Assembly (NCBI RefSeq): GCF_017874355.1
Contig: NZ_JAGGLI010000007.1
Span: 1-64,000, forward strand
Origin: Acetoanaerobium pronyense
GTDB lineage: Bacteria > Bacillota > Clostridia > Peptostreptococcales > Filifactoraceae
Direction of reading: 5' to 3'
Length of the DNA stretch: 64,000 nucleotides
In this document: in pieces, positions 27,553-37,397 of the stretch
Layout: every line of letters begins with the position of its first letter
How positions within the stretch are numbered: the first letter of the stretch is position 1
Notes under the pieces: model-generated
Database searches by the model: none
What the model was told of the DNA's origin: nothing
The model's input: only the letters and a program-made list of their open reading frames with translations
Translations under genes and position numbers: made by a program

Positions 27553-28212
27553 GTGAAGAAACTAATCTGTGGTAAAGATATTGAAAAAGCAAAATCTGAA
27601 GGCACTAAAACCATCTATATTGATAAAAACACTATAGTTACACCATCGGCTAAGGATATGGCAAAGGCCTTTGGCATTGAACTTTCTTCTCAGTGTATAC
27701 CTTGTGAAGTAAAGTCTGCTGTTAAAAATCCAGATGGGGGAAAAAATGAACTAGACTCAGATATGATTTACAATCTTTTAAAGGGTCTAATGAGTAAGGG
27801 GCTCCTTAATGAAGTTCTGGAATCACTTGCAAATCCAAAGCCTTATACCTGTGAGACTGCAGGAAATGGAGTTAAGCTTGTAAGGGGAGATTCAGTTAAA
27901 TTCGATGTGTTTGATACAGGAAATCCAAATGCAAAGGTTAGCTATCAAGAACTTATAAGCAAAGAGGAATCCTCTATGAGTGCAGGGCTTCTAACAATTG
28001 AAAACTCAGAATTTGACTGGAATCTAACCTATGAAGAGCTTGATTATGTAATAGAGGGAACCCTTACTGTAACAATAGATGGCAAGACATTAACTGCAAA
28101 TAAAGGAGATATACTTTATGTACCATCAGGCTCAAATGTAACCTGGGGATCTCCTGATAAGGCAAAGATATTTTATGTTACCTATCCAGCGAATTGGGCA
28201 GACCTACTTTAA
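27553..28212 (+). CDS. eutQ: EutQ-family cupin (acetate kinase-like)
   Basis: A 219-residue protein. The variable N-terminal part (residues 1-100) contains CIPC; the C-terminal cupin domain has the EutQ pattern (MSAGLLTIENSEFDWNLTYEE, ELDYVIEGTLTVTIDG, KGDILYVPSGSNVTWG). EutQ has been reported to act as an acetate kinase, which would let the compartment convert acetyl phosphate to ATP. GTG at 27553 is chosen because AAAGGATG lies eight bases before it; an ATG at 27535 has no site. Confidence 0.9.
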   Translation: MKKLICGKDIEKAKSEGTKTIYIDKNTIVTPSAKDMAKAFGIELSSQCIPCEVKSAVKNPDGGKNELDSDMIYNLLKGLMSKGLLNEVLESLANPKPYTCETAGNGVKLVRGDSVKFDVFDTGNPNAKVSYQELISKEESSMSAGLLTIENSEFDWNLTYEELDYVIEGTLTVTIDGKTLTANKGDILYVPSGSNVTWGSPDKAKIFYVTYPANWADLL

Positions 28213-28253
28213 TATAGGGGATATTTTCAGCTAAAGCTAGGGAGGACTAATCA

Positions 28254-28844
28254 ATGCAAGCACTTGGTTTTATAGAAACTAAAGGACTAATAGCAGCTAT
28301 TGAAAGTGCAGATGCGATGTTAAAGGCTTCAAACGTCAAGCTTTTAGAAAAGCAGTACGTTGGAGGAGGTCTTGTGTATATCTCTGTAACAGGAGATGTA
28401 GGTGCTGTAAAAGCCGCTGTAGAAGCTGGACAAGCAGTAGTAAAACAAATAGATGAAAATCTGCTTATTTCACATCATGTGATACCAAGGCCTCACGGTG
28501 AAGTTCAAAATATTATTTTGACAGAAAAAAAAGAGTTTAATGAAGAAATTGAAATTGAAGAAGAAAAAAATCAACATATAGAAGTTGATAAAATCATTAT
28601 AGAGACTAAGGAAGATATTAATCAAGGAAGTATAAAGGGAAAAGAATCTTTAGATAAAGCAGTACTTAACTATGGTATTGAAAAAATAATTCAAGTATTA
28701 AACAGCTTCAAGGTTGTGAGACTTAGAAATCTTGCCAGACAATACAAGGAATTTGGAATAATGGGAAGAGGAATATCTAAGGCAGATAAAAAGATGCTAA
28801 TAGAAGAGTTTAGAAAATACTATGAAAATAGCTTATCAATATAA
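28254..28844 (+). CDS. BMC-H shell protein with a long C-terminal extension
   Basis: A 196-residue protein: residues 1-88 are a standard BMC-H domain ([42 protein letters not shown]); residues about 92-130 are an acidic linker rich in Glu; residues about 135-196 form a basic helical domain (IIQVLNSFKVVRLRNLARQY, then ISKADKKMLIEEFRKYY). The layout recalls EutK and PduK, whose extra domains reach out from the shell. The tail may bind cargo, nucleic acid or cytoplasmic partners. Confidence 0.9.
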   Translation: MQALGFIETKGLIAAIESADAMLKASNVKLLEKQYVGGGLVYISVTGDVGAVKAAVEAGQAVVKQIDENLLISHHVIPRPHGEVQNIILTEKKEFNEEIEIEEEKNQHIEVDKIIIETKEDINQGSIKGKESLDKAVLNYGIEKIIQVLNSFKVVRLRNLARQYKEFGIMGRGISKADKKMLIEEFRKYYENSLSI

Positions 28845-28870
28845 AAATATCAAAAAAGGAGGGGATTTAA

Positions 28871-30400
28871 CTGGTAACTATAGATAAGGACCTACGTTCT
28901 GTTCAAGAAGCAAGAGACCTTGCAAGACTTGGAAAGATAGCTGCAAATAAAATAGCAACCTACACAAATGAACAGATAGATAAGATTTTGCAAAGCATGG
29001 TAAAAGCAGCCAAAGAAAATGCAGTCTGCCTTGCTAAAATGGCGGTTGAAGAAACAGGTTTTGGGAAGTTTGAAGATAAGACCTATAAAAACCATATGGC
29101 ATCAGTAATGCTATACGATTCAATTAAAGATATGAAAACCATAGGAATAATAAATGAAGATGTAAACCAAAAAACAATGGAAATTGCAGAACCTATGGGG
29201 TTACTTATGGGAATTGTTCCATCAACAAACCCAACATCAACAGCGATATTTAAAGCTATGATAGCCATAAAATCAAGAAATGCAATAGTATTTTCCCCCC
29301 ATCCATCTGCACTGAAATGTACTCTAGAAGCAGTAAAGATAGTTCATGATGCAGCAGTAGAGGCTGGAGCGCCAGAAAATATAATAAGCTGTATATCATT
29401 GCCAAGCATACAGGCAACAAATGAACTTATGAAACACAAGGATATTGCACTAATTATTGCAACAGGTGGGCCAGGGATGGTAAAGGCATCATACAGTGCA
29501 GGAAAACCAGCCCTTGGAGTTGGAGCTGGAAACTCTCCAGCATATATAGAGAGAACTGCCAACATTGAAAAGGCAGTAAGAAATATAATGGCAAGTAAGA
29601 CCTTTGACAACGGTACAATATGTGCTTCAGAACAATCAATCATAGTGGAAGAGTGCAATCGTGATGCAGTAATAGCTGAGTTTAAAAAACAAGGTGGATA
29701 CTTCATGACAAGTGAAGAAACATCTAAAGTTTGCAAACTATTATTTAAAGATGGCCATACTATGAATGCTAAATGTGTGGGAAGAAGTGCAGATGTGATT
29801 GCTAAGGCAGCAGAAATATCCATTCCAGAGGGGACTAGAGTTTTAATAGGAGAGCAGTGTGGAGTAGGTCCAGACTATCCACTTTCCTATGAAAAGCTAA
29901 CAACCGTACTTGGTTTTTATACAGTAAAGGATTGGCATGAAGCTTGTGAGCTAAGTATAGAGCTTCTTCAAAATGGGATTGGACACACTATGAGTCTTCA
30001 CACAGAGGACAGAGACATAGTCCTTAAGTTCACTCAAAAACCAGCTGCTAGAATCCTTGTTAATACAGGAAGTGCCCAGGGCGGTACTGGAGCCAGCACT
30101 TCTCTTATGCCATCCTTCACGCTAGGGTGTGGTACATGGGGAGGAAGCTCAACATCTGAAAATGTAACTCCACTTCACCTTATTAATATAAAAAGAGTTG
30201 CCTATGGAATCAAAGACTGTGACACCTTGGCATCATCTGACATTACATTTGACTATCCAGAGCTTAAAAAAGAACTAAGGGATGAAAAGCAAAATGGACA
30301 ACCTTCTTTCTCTCTAAACTCTAACTCAGAAGGTGATTCTGATGAAAAAATGATGAGCTTAATCAATGAGCTTATTAAGGCAATGAAGGGAGCAAATTAA
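28871..30400 (+). CDS. cutF: Acylating acetaldehyde dehydrogenase CutF (CTG start)
   Basis: Converts acetaldehyde, CoA and NAD+ to acetyl-CoA. Catalytic Cys251 lies in KTFDNGTICASEQ; PMGLLMGIVPSTNPTST and GHTMSLHTEDRD are family motifs. Homology extends upstream of the first ATG (28988) through IDKDLRSVQEARDLARLGK, an encapsulation-type N-terminal helix, to CTG at 28871. AAGGAGGGG at 28856-28864 is eight bases away and an in-frame TAA directly precedes the CTG, so no other usual start is possible. The protein is about 509 residues and carries a Ser/Asp-rich C-terminal tail. Confidence 0.93.
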   Translation: MVTIDKDLRSVQEARDLARLGKIAANKIATYTNEQIDKILQSMVKAAKENAVCLAKMAVEETGFGKFEDKTYKNHMASVMLYDSIKDMKTIGIINEDVNQKTMEIAEPMGLLMGIVPSTNPTSTAIFKAMIAIKSRNAIVFSPHPSALKCTLEAVKIVHDAAVEAGAPENIISCISLPSIQATNELMKHKDIALIIATGGPGMVKASYSAGKPALGVGAGNSPAYIERTANIEKAVRNIMASKTFDNGTICASEQSIIVEECNRDAVIAEFKKQGGYFMTSEETSKVCKLLFKDGHTMNAKCVGRSADVIAKAAEISIPEGTRVLIGEQCGVGPDYPLSYEKLTTVLGFYTVKDWHEACELSIELLQNGIGHTMSLHTEDRDIVLKFTQKPAARILVNTGSAQGGTGASTSLMPSFTLGCGTWGGSSTSENVTPLHLINIKRVAYGIKDCDTLASSDITFDYPELKKELRDEKQNGQPSFSLNSNSEGDSDEKMMSLINELIKAMKGAN

Positions 30401-30401
30401 G

Positions 30402-31052
30402 ATGGAGAATTTTGAAGCTGTCTTAAGTATGCTTATAGAAGAAGTTAAAAAAAATCATTCCATTGAAAAAAGCTGTAGTGATATAAACTCAATTCCAGTA
30501 GGTGTATCAAATAGACATGTTCATCTGTCTGCTGAAGATATGAAGGCACTGTTTGGAGAAAATCATGAGCTTGTAAAACTTAAGGAGCTATCTCAACCAG
30601 GTCAATATGCTTGTAAGGAAACTATCACAATCTGCGGTCCAAAAGGAGCGATAGAAAAGGTTAGAGTTCTTGGACCAACAAGAAACAAGACTCAGGTGGA
30701 GGTACTTCTTGGAGATTCATATAAACTTGGATTAGATATGCCAATAAGAATATCTGGTGACTTAAAGGGCACACCTGGAATCACTTTAGTTGGCCCAAAA
30801 GGGTCAGTTCAAATAAAGGAAGGGCTTGTTGTAGCTCAAAGACATATCCATATGAACTGTAAAGACGCCAAGCGTCTAGGAGTTGAAGATGGAGAAATAG
30901 TTTCTATAGAAGTTGATGGCGAAAGGGGCGGCATTTACAGTAATGTTGCAATTAGGGCAAATGACTCTTCTTTATTAGAGTTTCATGTAGATACAGAAGA
31001 AGCAAATGCAATGAATATCAATTCTTTATCAAAAATTAAAATAAAAAAATAA
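30402..31052 (+). CDS. pduL: Phosphotransacylase PduL
   Basis: A 216-residue phosphate acyltransferase that turns acetyl-CoA and phosphate into acetyl phosphate and recycles CoA inside the shell. Both PduL domains are visible with the zinc-binding His motifs SNRHVHLS (near residue 35) and AQRHIHMN (near residue 150). Residues 1-20 (FEAVLSMLIEEVKK) form the amphipathic encapsulation helix. It begins two bases after cutF. Confidence 0.95.
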   Translation: MENFEAVLSMLIEEVKKNHSIEKSCSDINSIPVGVSNRHVHLSAEDMKALFGENHELVKLKELSQPGQYACKETITICGPKGAIEKVRVLGPTRNKTQVEVLLGDSYKLGLDMPIRISGDLKGTPGITLVGPKGSVQIKEGLVVAQRHIHMNCKDAKRLGVEDGEIVSIEVDGERGGIYSNVAIRANDSSLLEFHVDTEEANAMNINSLSKIKIKK

Positions 31053-31065
31053 GGAGGAATAAGAA

Positions 31066-31356
31066 ATGAAATATGATGCATTAGGAATGATAGAAACAAA
31101 AGGTTTAGTAGGTGCTGTTGAGGCGGCAGACGCAATGGTGAAGGCTGCTAATGTTTACCTTGTAGGTAAAGAGCAAATTGGCGGAGGACTAGTAACAGTA
31201 ATGGTAAGAGGCGATGTAGGAGCTGTAAAAGCTGCTACAGATGCTGGAGCTGCAGCTGCTCAAAGAGTAGGAGAGCTAATCTCAGTTCACGTAATCCCAC
31301 GTCCTCACGTAGAAGTAGAAGGAATACTTCCAGTTTCAAAGCTAGGAAAAGAATAA
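31066..31356 (+). CDS. BMC-H hexameric shell protein
   Basis: A 96-residue canonical shell tile ([51 protein letters not shown]), last gene of the operon. AAGGAGG precedes the ATG. Confidence 0.96.
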   Translation: MKYDALGMIETKGLVGAVEAADAMVKAANVYLVGKEQIGGGLVTVMVRGDVGAVKAATDAGAAAAQRVGELISVHVIPRPHVEVEGILPVSKLGKE

Positions 31357-31523
31357 TTAATTTTATGAAAAAAAGGGTAGATTAATTTCTACCGGTAGTG
31401 TAAAATAATTTGTGTTTTATCCTCTGAATTGGGATAATCATAAGAAAGTTTGATGATTGAAAGAAAAGTTTTAAGAGTTAAATATAATCATCAATTTAAA
31501 AACATTGAAACATAACGACAAAT

Positions 31524-31556
31524 AGGCTGTCAAGAGGCTTCATTTCTTGACAGCCT
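31524..31556. terminator. Hairpin at the 3' end of the IS256 transposase unit
   Basis: AGGCTGTCAAGA (31524-31535) pairs perfectly with TCTTGACAGCCT (31545-31556), with TTTT on the plus strand. It would stop transcripts entering the element from the BMC side and may also end the transposase mRNA. Confidence 0.75.
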
Positions 31557-31569
31557 TTTAATATAAAAT

Positions 31570-32793
31570 TTAAATCTTTATTCTTCCTTCAAAATAGATA
31601 GCTAAGTGATTTAATATATAATCCCAGTTTCTAATTCTGGATGTCCATTTCGAAGTAGAATCCAGCATTGCAAGGTAAAGGCTCTTGGAAAGAGCAGTAT
31701 CACTAGGAAATATAGATTTGCTCTTCGTTACCTTTCTAAGCTGTCTATTAAAATTTTCCATAGCATTTGTAGTATAAATTATGGTTCTAACCTCTTGAGG
31801 ATACTTAAAGTAAGAAGAAAGATGAGCCCAATTACTTTGCCAAGAATTCACACAAGAAGGATACTTTTTATTCCATTTTTCAGAAAATACATCTAAATTA
31901 TGTTCAGCCACATCAAGGCTAGTCGCCTTATATACATCTTTAAGATCTTTTACAAGTTCTTTTTTATCTTTGTAATTAACATACCTCGTAGAGCTTCTTA
32001 TTTGATGAATTATGCAGCGCTGTATTTCCGTTTTAGGAAAGACAGCATGAATAGCATCTGAAAAGCCACTTAAACCGTCTATCGACGCGATAAGGATATC
32101 CTTAACCCCACGATTTTTAAGTTCATTAATTACAGTAAGCCAAAACTTAGAAGACTCATTTTCCCCAACCCACATACCTAAAACATCCTTATTTCCCTCA
32201 ATATCTATCCCAATAATGATGTATACGGCTTTTTTAGCAATTACACCATCTTGCTTAACATTGTAGTGTATGGCATCTAAAAATATTATTGGATAGATCT
32301 CTTGAAGAGGTCTGTTTTGCCACTCAGTTATTGTAGGTAATATTTTATTAGTTATTTGAGATACAAGGCCTTCAGAAACAGAAAAACCGTAGATATCTTG
32401 AACATGCTTTGATATATCTCTTACAGTCATACCCTTGCCATACATGGAAATTATTTGCTCTTCAATGTGAGAAATATCAGTTTGATACTTCTTAACAACC
32501 TTCGGTTCAAATTCACCATATCTATCCCTAGGGACATTTATTGGAACAGCGCCAGCTTTTGATTTAAGAACCTTTGTACTGTAGCCATTTCTGGAATTTA
32601 AAGCCGCCTGAGGCTTATCTCCCTTAGGGTAACCAATTTGACTTTCAAGCTCAGTTTCAAGCATCTGCTCAATGGTTTCACCAAGCATATCCTTAAGACT
32701 TTCATAGATGTCTTCGACAGATTCAGGTTGATAAAGCTCAATAAATTTTTTAATAGCTTCCCTGCGCTTTGGATCTCTTTTGATTTTAGCCAT
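31570..32793 (-). CDS. IS256-family (Mutator-type) transposase
   Basis: A 407-residue DDE transposase. The family hallmarks are IIFLDAIHYNVK (first Asp), the SIDGLSGFSDAI and QRCIIHQIRSSTRYV block with the second Asp and the CxxH signature, and the TTNAMENFNRQLRK region with the catalytic Glu. The frame is intact. GGAGGT precedes the ATG. Likely functional. Confidence 0.93.
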   Translation of the reverse strand: MAKIKRDPKRREAIKKFIELYQPESVEDIYESLKDMLGETIEQMLETELESQIGYPKGDKPQAALNSRNGYSTKVLKSKAGAVPINVPRDRYGEFEPKVVKKYQTDISHIEEQIISMYGKGMTVRDISKHVQDIYGFSVSEGLVSQITNKILPTITEWQNRPLQEIYPIIFLDAIHYNVKQDGVIAKKAVYIIIGIDIEGNKDVLGMWVGENESSKFWLTVINELKNRGVKDILIASIDGLSGFSDAIHAVFPKTEIQRCIIHQIRSSTRYVNYKDKKELVKDLKDVYKATSLDVAEHNLDVFSEKWNKKYPSCVNSWQSNWAHLSSYFKYPQEVRTIIYTTNAMENFNRQLRKVTKSKSIFPSDTALSKSLYLAMLDSTSKWTSRIRNWDYILNHLAIYFEGRIKI

Positions 32794-32868
32794 AATTAAA
32801 ATACCTCCAGATTGATTATATTTTATCTCAATCCAGAGGTATTATCATACACAAAATTATTTACAGTC

Positions 32869-35775
32869 TCAATCTACCCTTTTTTCATCTTTATATTCCT
32901 GCATCTCAATTTCCAAATTCTTAATATGAGTTACATCAGTTACAGTACCTATGACCTTATGAGGTTTTTTATCCTTTGTCCACAAACTTATCTTTCCTCT
33001 ATCATGATACCATGAGTATCCACCGTCTTTTCTTCTAATCCTATAAAGGGCATCCCAGCTATCGGTAATCCCAAGAAGATGATTTTCCATTTTTTTCATT
33101 GTAGAATCATAATCATCTGGGTGTATCAAATCGCATACATCATATACATAAGTTGGAAACTCTTCTACTGTGTAACCAAGCATGGTAGCCTTTTTGTCAG
33201 AAAAAACAACATTTCCTGATTGGACATCATACTCCCACCAAGCTATATTTCCAGCATCTAGAGCCATACTTAGACGTGACTGAGCTTTATCCAGCTTTTT
33301 TTCTTGATTTTTCATAGTAGTAATATTTACAAATGTCAATATGATGCCATCTATCGAATTGTGTTCGGTGCGATAGGGCTTTAATCTAGCTAGCCATGTA
33401 TTGTTATCTGAATCTATGATTTCTTTTTCTATACCCTCAAGAGTATCTAAAACCTTATTTAAATCCTCTAAAATACCTTCATAATTTTCCATAAAGGATA
33501 GATGAGAAATTGGCCTCCCTATATCAGAATCTCTGATATTAGTGATTTGAGAGACAATAGGAGTCACCTTTCTTATACATAAATTTTTGTCAAGGTATAA
33601 AGCTCCTGTTGAAGTATTTTTTATAAGGTTATTAAGGTCGCTGTTTAACTTGCTTAGTTCTTCAATTTTGTTTTGATATTCATTATTTACAGTATAAAGC
33701 TCTTCATTTACTGATTGGAGCTCTTCATTTGTACTTTGTAGCTCTTCATTTGCAGCAATCAGCTCTTCGTTTGAGGACTGGAGCTCTTCGTTTGAAGTTT
33801 CAAGCTCCTCTATTGTAGCCTGAAGACCTTCTTTAGCAAATACTAATTCAGATTCTAATTGTTTGATAAGATAGTTAGAATCCGATTTGTAATCCACAAG
33901 CTCTGATTTTGAAGAAGTCACATGTTTTTCTTTAATAAAACTTACTAAAAAGAAATTTGAATCATGGACTCTTAATGAGTATCCTTTTAATGTAAGCAAA
34001 CTATCATCTGAGCGAATGATAGAAACTGTCTCAAAACTAGAGCCTGAATGCTTATTTGTTTTAAGCTTTCTCAGCAAATTATTTACAAATATAGAAAGAT
34101 CTTTTTTCATATTTGAGTTAAGATTTTTAGAAAACCTCCCAGGCTGAGTCTCAAGGAAGCTAGATACATTATTAATCACATGTACAATATTATCATAGGA
34201 GTCAATGATAATAGATGGAGGCATACTCACAGCAAGTACACTAGAGAGTAGTCTGTCTATTTTTACTGATGGAGGATAGTCATTAAAACTATTTAATTTA
34301 GTATTTTTAAATAAAATATTATCTTCCTTTTGTATAACAGAAGGTTTTGAATCTATAGGATAGTATCCCCCTGTCTTTTGGAATATTTTCCATTTGAAGT
34401 CAATTGTTTTTAGTGCAGAGCTCATCTCTCCTATTGATTCGCTACTGCCTAAAAATAAAAATCCATTTGGAAGTAGTGAGTAATAAAAGTTTTCCAACAC
34501 TTTTTGTTGTTTTTCGCTTTTAAAATAAATAAACAAATTTCGACATGTAAGAAAATCAAGCTTAGAAAAAGTGGGATCCTTAAGCACATTGTGATTAGCA
34601 AAAACAATCATTTTTCTAATTTTCTCTTTGATTATATATCCATTATTTTTCTTAACAAAATATTTTTGAACCAGAGACTGGTCTATATCAAGAAGTAGGT
34701 TGTCTAGATAATATCCATAGGCAGCAACTTCTAAGGCTTTTTTGTCCACATCTGTGGCAAAGATTTTAACATCACAATTTATATTGTTTTTTTCCAGATA
34801 TTCAGAGATTAATATTGCTATAGAATACGCCTCTTCACCAGTAGAGCAAGCAGCAGTCCATACCCTTATTTGATTTTTTGAGTAATCGAGATTAGGGAGC
34901 ACATTTTTGCTTATACTTTCAAAAGCCTCGGTATCTCGAAAAAAGGATGTTACCCCTATTAATAATTCTGATTTTAAAACTTCCTTTTCTTTATCAGATT
35001 TATTTAAAAAATCAATGTATTTTTCAAGTGTTGTGCAACGGGTAACCCTAATCCTACGTTCAAGTCTTCTGGATATAGTACTTTCTTTATAATGTGAAAA
35101 ATCTATTCCGCTATGATTTCTAAGAATCATATTAATTTTAGATATTCCATTCATATTTACAGAAAAGGTACTATCTGTAGAGAAATTATCAGAGAAAAAA
35201 TTAGCCTGGGTATAGCTTAAAAGCTCTTTAGATATGTCCTCTGGAGATAGGACATAATCGACAAGACCTGTAGAAATGGCGCTTCTTGGCATTCCGTCAA
35301 ATTTTGCGGTATTTTCATCTTGAGCGATGGTGATACCACCAGCTTCTTTGATAGCTTTTATTCCTAAGCTGCCATCGCTTCCTGTTCCAGAAAGAACTAT
35401 TCCAATAGAATGACTTCCCTTATCCTTTGCCAAAGATCTAAAGAAAATATCAATAGGAAGCTTTAAAGAAGCATTTTGACTTTGGCTTTCTAAAATGAGT
35501 TTTCCATCAAATATAGAAAGATTTTTTTGGGGAGGGATAAGATAGATATTGTTAGGACTAGTAACCATTCCATCTTCAGCAACCTGTACAGGGATTGAGG
35601 TATGTTTTGAAAGAAGCTCCCTCATGAAGCTTTTGTAATCAGGAGAGAGATGCTGGATTACTATAAAAATCAGACCTGTCTCTAGGGGCATGTTTTTAAA
35701 GAGTGTTTCAAGGGCTTCAAGACCACCTGCTGATGCTCCAATGCCTACATAATATTGTGAATTAGAATTATTCAT
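32869..35775 (-). CDS. CheB-CheR-coiled coil-PAS fusion protein
   Basis: A 968-residue soluble signalling protein. A CheB methylesterase domain (residues about 5-190: catalytic Ser in GASAGG, His in IQHLSP, Asp in GTGSDGS) has no receiver domain before it. A CheR methyltransferase domain follows (about 210-475: SAM motif [22 protein letters not shown]). Then come a Leu/Glu-rich coiled coil of repeated EELQSxNEEL units (about 640-715) and two PAS domains (about 720-965, the second ending in a PAC segment). No kinase or output domain is attached. Such proteins can methylate and demethylate receptors or serve as sensors. AT-rich DNA at 35776-35963 holds the divergent promoters. Confidence 0.93.
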   Translation of the reverse strand: MNNSNSQYYVGIGASAGGLEALETLFKNMPLETGLIFIVIQHLSPDYKSFMRELLSKHTSIPVQVAEDGMVTSPNNIYLIPPQKNLSIFDGKLILESQSQNASLKLPIDIFFRSLAKDKGSHSIGIVLSGTGSDGSLGIKAIKEAGGITIAQDENTAKFDGMPRSAISTGLVDYVLSPEDISKELLSYTQANFFSDNFSTDSTFSVNMNGISKINMILRNHSGIDFSHYKESTISRRLERRIRVTRCTTLEKYIDFLNKSDKEKEVLKSELLIGVTSFFRDTEAFESISKNVLPNLDYSKNQIRVWTAACSTGEEAYSIAILISEYLEKNNINCDVKIFATDVDKKALEVAAYGYYLDNLLLDIDQSLVQKYFVKKNNGYIIKEKIRKMIVFANHNVLKDPTFSKLDFLTCRNLFIYFKSEKQQKVLENFYYSLLPNGFLFLGSSESIGEMSSALKTIDFKWKIFQKTGGYYPIDSKPSVIQKEDNILFKNTKLNSFNDYPPSVKIDRLLSSVLAVSMPPSIIIDSYDNIVHVINNVSSFLETQPGRFSKNLNSNMKKDLSIFVNNLLRKLKTNKHSGSSFETVSIIRSDDSLLTLKGYSLRVHDSNFFLVSFIKEKHVTSSKSELVDYKSDSNYLIKQLESELVFAKEGLQATIEELETSNEELQSSNEELIAANEELQSTNEELQSVNEELYTVNNEYQNKIEELSKLNSDLNNLIKNTSTGALYLDKNLCIRKVTPIVSQITNIRDSDIGRPISHLSFMENYEGILEDLNKVLDTLEGIEKEIIDSDNNTWLARLKPYRTEHNSIDGIILTFVNITTMKNQEKKLDKAQSRLSMALDAGNIAWWEYDVQSGNVVFSDKKATMLGYTVEEFPTYVYDVCDLIHPDDYDSTMKKMENHLLGITDSWDALYRIRRKDGGYSWYHDRGKISLWTKDKKPHKVIGTVTDVTHIKNLEIEMQEYKDEKRVD

Positions 35776-35963
35776 GTCTCACCTCATTTAAGATATTGTG
35801 AAAAGTTAACGAATTAAATAAATTATAATGTATTATTTTAGCATTAATTAAACAAAAAGGTATCACATATTCCTAATTTATGACATAATTAATTATACTC
35901 AAAATGTAAAGATTTTGTCTTAAGTTTATAAAAATAACTTTTAAAAAATCAAGTGAGGTTGAT

Positions 35964-37397
35964 ATGGATATTTTACAAAACTTTAAACTAACTTTTTATA
36001 ACTACATAGGAAATCAACTTCTAAAAACTAAGTTTTCTAAGCTGCTTTCTAGTTTTGAAGGAATATATTTGGGAGATAGTCCAGAAACCAGCGAGATATC
36101 TATAATAGACTCACAAACGTTTTTAGAAAGCCCATATGCCTACAGTGAGCCATTTGAAGCCACATTGATTGTAGTGCTCAAAGAAAATGCAAAAGATAAG
36201 GATCTTATATTGGAAAAGGGAGGAGACTTTTTTTTATATGAAGATTCTTCTGAATCTGAGATAAGCCATAGATTAGAAATAATTAAGGAATACTTTAGTT
36301 ATAAATATCAAGCTCAGCTATTGCAAACTATATTTCATAAAGCTGAAAACTCTATCGTAATAACCGATAGTTGTGGTGTGATAAAATACGCAAACCAGTA
36401 CTTTATTTCCATAACCGGATATAGAAAAGAAGAGTTAATTGGAGCAACTCCTGTTCATATCAAAAGCGGTCTTCATGATGAAGCATTTTATAAAAATCTT
36501 TGGTGTGATTTGAAAAAAGGTAATGGGTGGAGCGGGATATTTGTAAATAAAAATAAGAATGGTAAATTATTTTATGAGGAAGCAAATATAACACCAATCT
36601 ACAATAATGTGGGAAAAATCATAAGCTATCTAAAAATAGGAAGAGTTGTAGAAAGAGAGAGACTGCTCTCAAATGAGCTCAATAAGGAAATAAAAAAAGC
36701 CAAGGATATGATAGCATATATGCTTCCTATCAAATATAAAGATGAGAACCTTTCCCTAAACTCAAGGCTAAAGGCATACAATTATTTAGGAGGAGATTTT
36801 ATAAGCTTTAATAAAATATCCTCCTCTAAATATATACTAAGCCTTATAGATGTAATGGGGCACGGAGCCTCTGCGACAATGATTGGTCTAAAAGCAATAT
36901 CAGTTTTTCAGACTGCGATTTTTTATGAATCTATGACCAAAAGTATTTCCATGGTCAATGATGTAATCCTTGACATCAATAAGGATGAATATTTTATTAC
37001 AAGATATATTTCTGGAGTTTTTATTGAAATAGACCTTGAGAAAAAAGTTATTAACTATATAAGCGCGGGGCATCCAGATTTTTATGTCAGAGACTCTAGT
37101 GGCTTAGTATCATATTCATCGAATAATATGATACTAGGAATAGCAAAATCCACTTCATTAAGAGTCAATACCATACCAATTAAGGATTCGAAGTATATAT
37201 ATGTCTACTCTGATGGTCTAATAGAAAACGGCAAAAATAATTTGGATTCTCAAATCGAAAATCTTGAAAATATAATATTTGAAGCAGAAAAAAATAAAGA
37301 ACGATTTTTAAAAACCATTTTAAATAAAGCTATAGGTGATAGCGAAATTGATGATGATATCACTATGGCTATTTTGGAATTTAATTATTCTTTATAA
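35964..37397 (+). CDS. PAS domain-containing PP2C (SpoIIE/RsbU-type) phosphatase
   Basis: A 477-residue protein. Residues 1-115 resemble a degenerate receiver-like or sensory fold. A PAS/PAC domain follows (about 120-240: NSIVITDSCGVIKYANQYFI, then EANITPIYNN). The C-terminal PP2C domain (about 250-475) keeps metal-binding Asp residues in YLGGDFISF, LSLIDVMGHGASA, YVYSDGLIENG and DDDITMAIL. RsbU-type phosphatases act on anti-sigma antagonists. Divergent from the CheB-CheR gene and overlapping the tail of the convergent PAS gene by 17 bases. Confidence 0.9.
   Translation: MDILQNFKLTFYNYIGNQLLKTKFSKLLSSFEGIYLGDSPETSEISIIDSQTFLESPYAYSEPFEATLIVVLKENAKDKDLILEKGGDFFLYEDSSESEISHRLEIIKEYFSYKYQAQLLQTIFHKAENSIVITDSCGVIKYANQYFISITGYRKEELIGATPVHIKSGLHDEAFYKNLWCDLKKGNGWSGIFVNKNKNGKLFYEEANITPIYNNVGKIISYLKIGRVVERERLLSNELNKEIKKAKDMIAYMLPIKYKDENLSLNSRLKAYNYLGGDFISFNKISSSKYILSLIDVMGHGASATMIGLKAISVFQTAIFYESMTKSISMVNDVILDINKDEYFITRYISGVFIEIDLEKKVINYISAGHPDFYVRDSSGLVSYSSNNMILGIAKSTSLRVNTIPIKDSKYIYVYSDGLIENGKNNLDSQIENLENIIFEAEKNKERFLKTILNKAIGDSEIDDDITMAILEFNYSL

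Larger units (their letters stand above)
31399..32865 (-). mobile_element. IS256-family insertion sequence (about 1467 bp)
   Basis: One Mutator-type transposase between imperfect inverted repeats: TGTAAAATAATTTGTGT at the left (from 31399) and TGTAAATAATTTTGTGT as the complement of the right end (to 32865). The similarity continues inward for another 25 bases or so. I find no clear 8-9 base target duplication. A second, truncated copy of the right end lies at 60543-60631. Confidence 0.85.
31369..32885. terminator. Terminator stem split by an IS256 element
   Basis: AAAAAAGGGTAGATT at 31369-31383 and its perfect 15-base complement at 32871-32885 lie just outside the two ends of the IS256 element. 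Brought together without the element they would form a bidirectional terminator between the BMC operon and the convergent CheB-CheR gene, whose stop codon is at 32869-32871. The inner part GGTAGA-TTAATT-TCTACC (about 31376-31393) can still fold into a small hairpin. Confidence 0.6.

Noticed and set aside
31391-32873. Target-site duplication of the IS256 element
   Set aside because: The flanking 8-9 bases do not match on the two sides.
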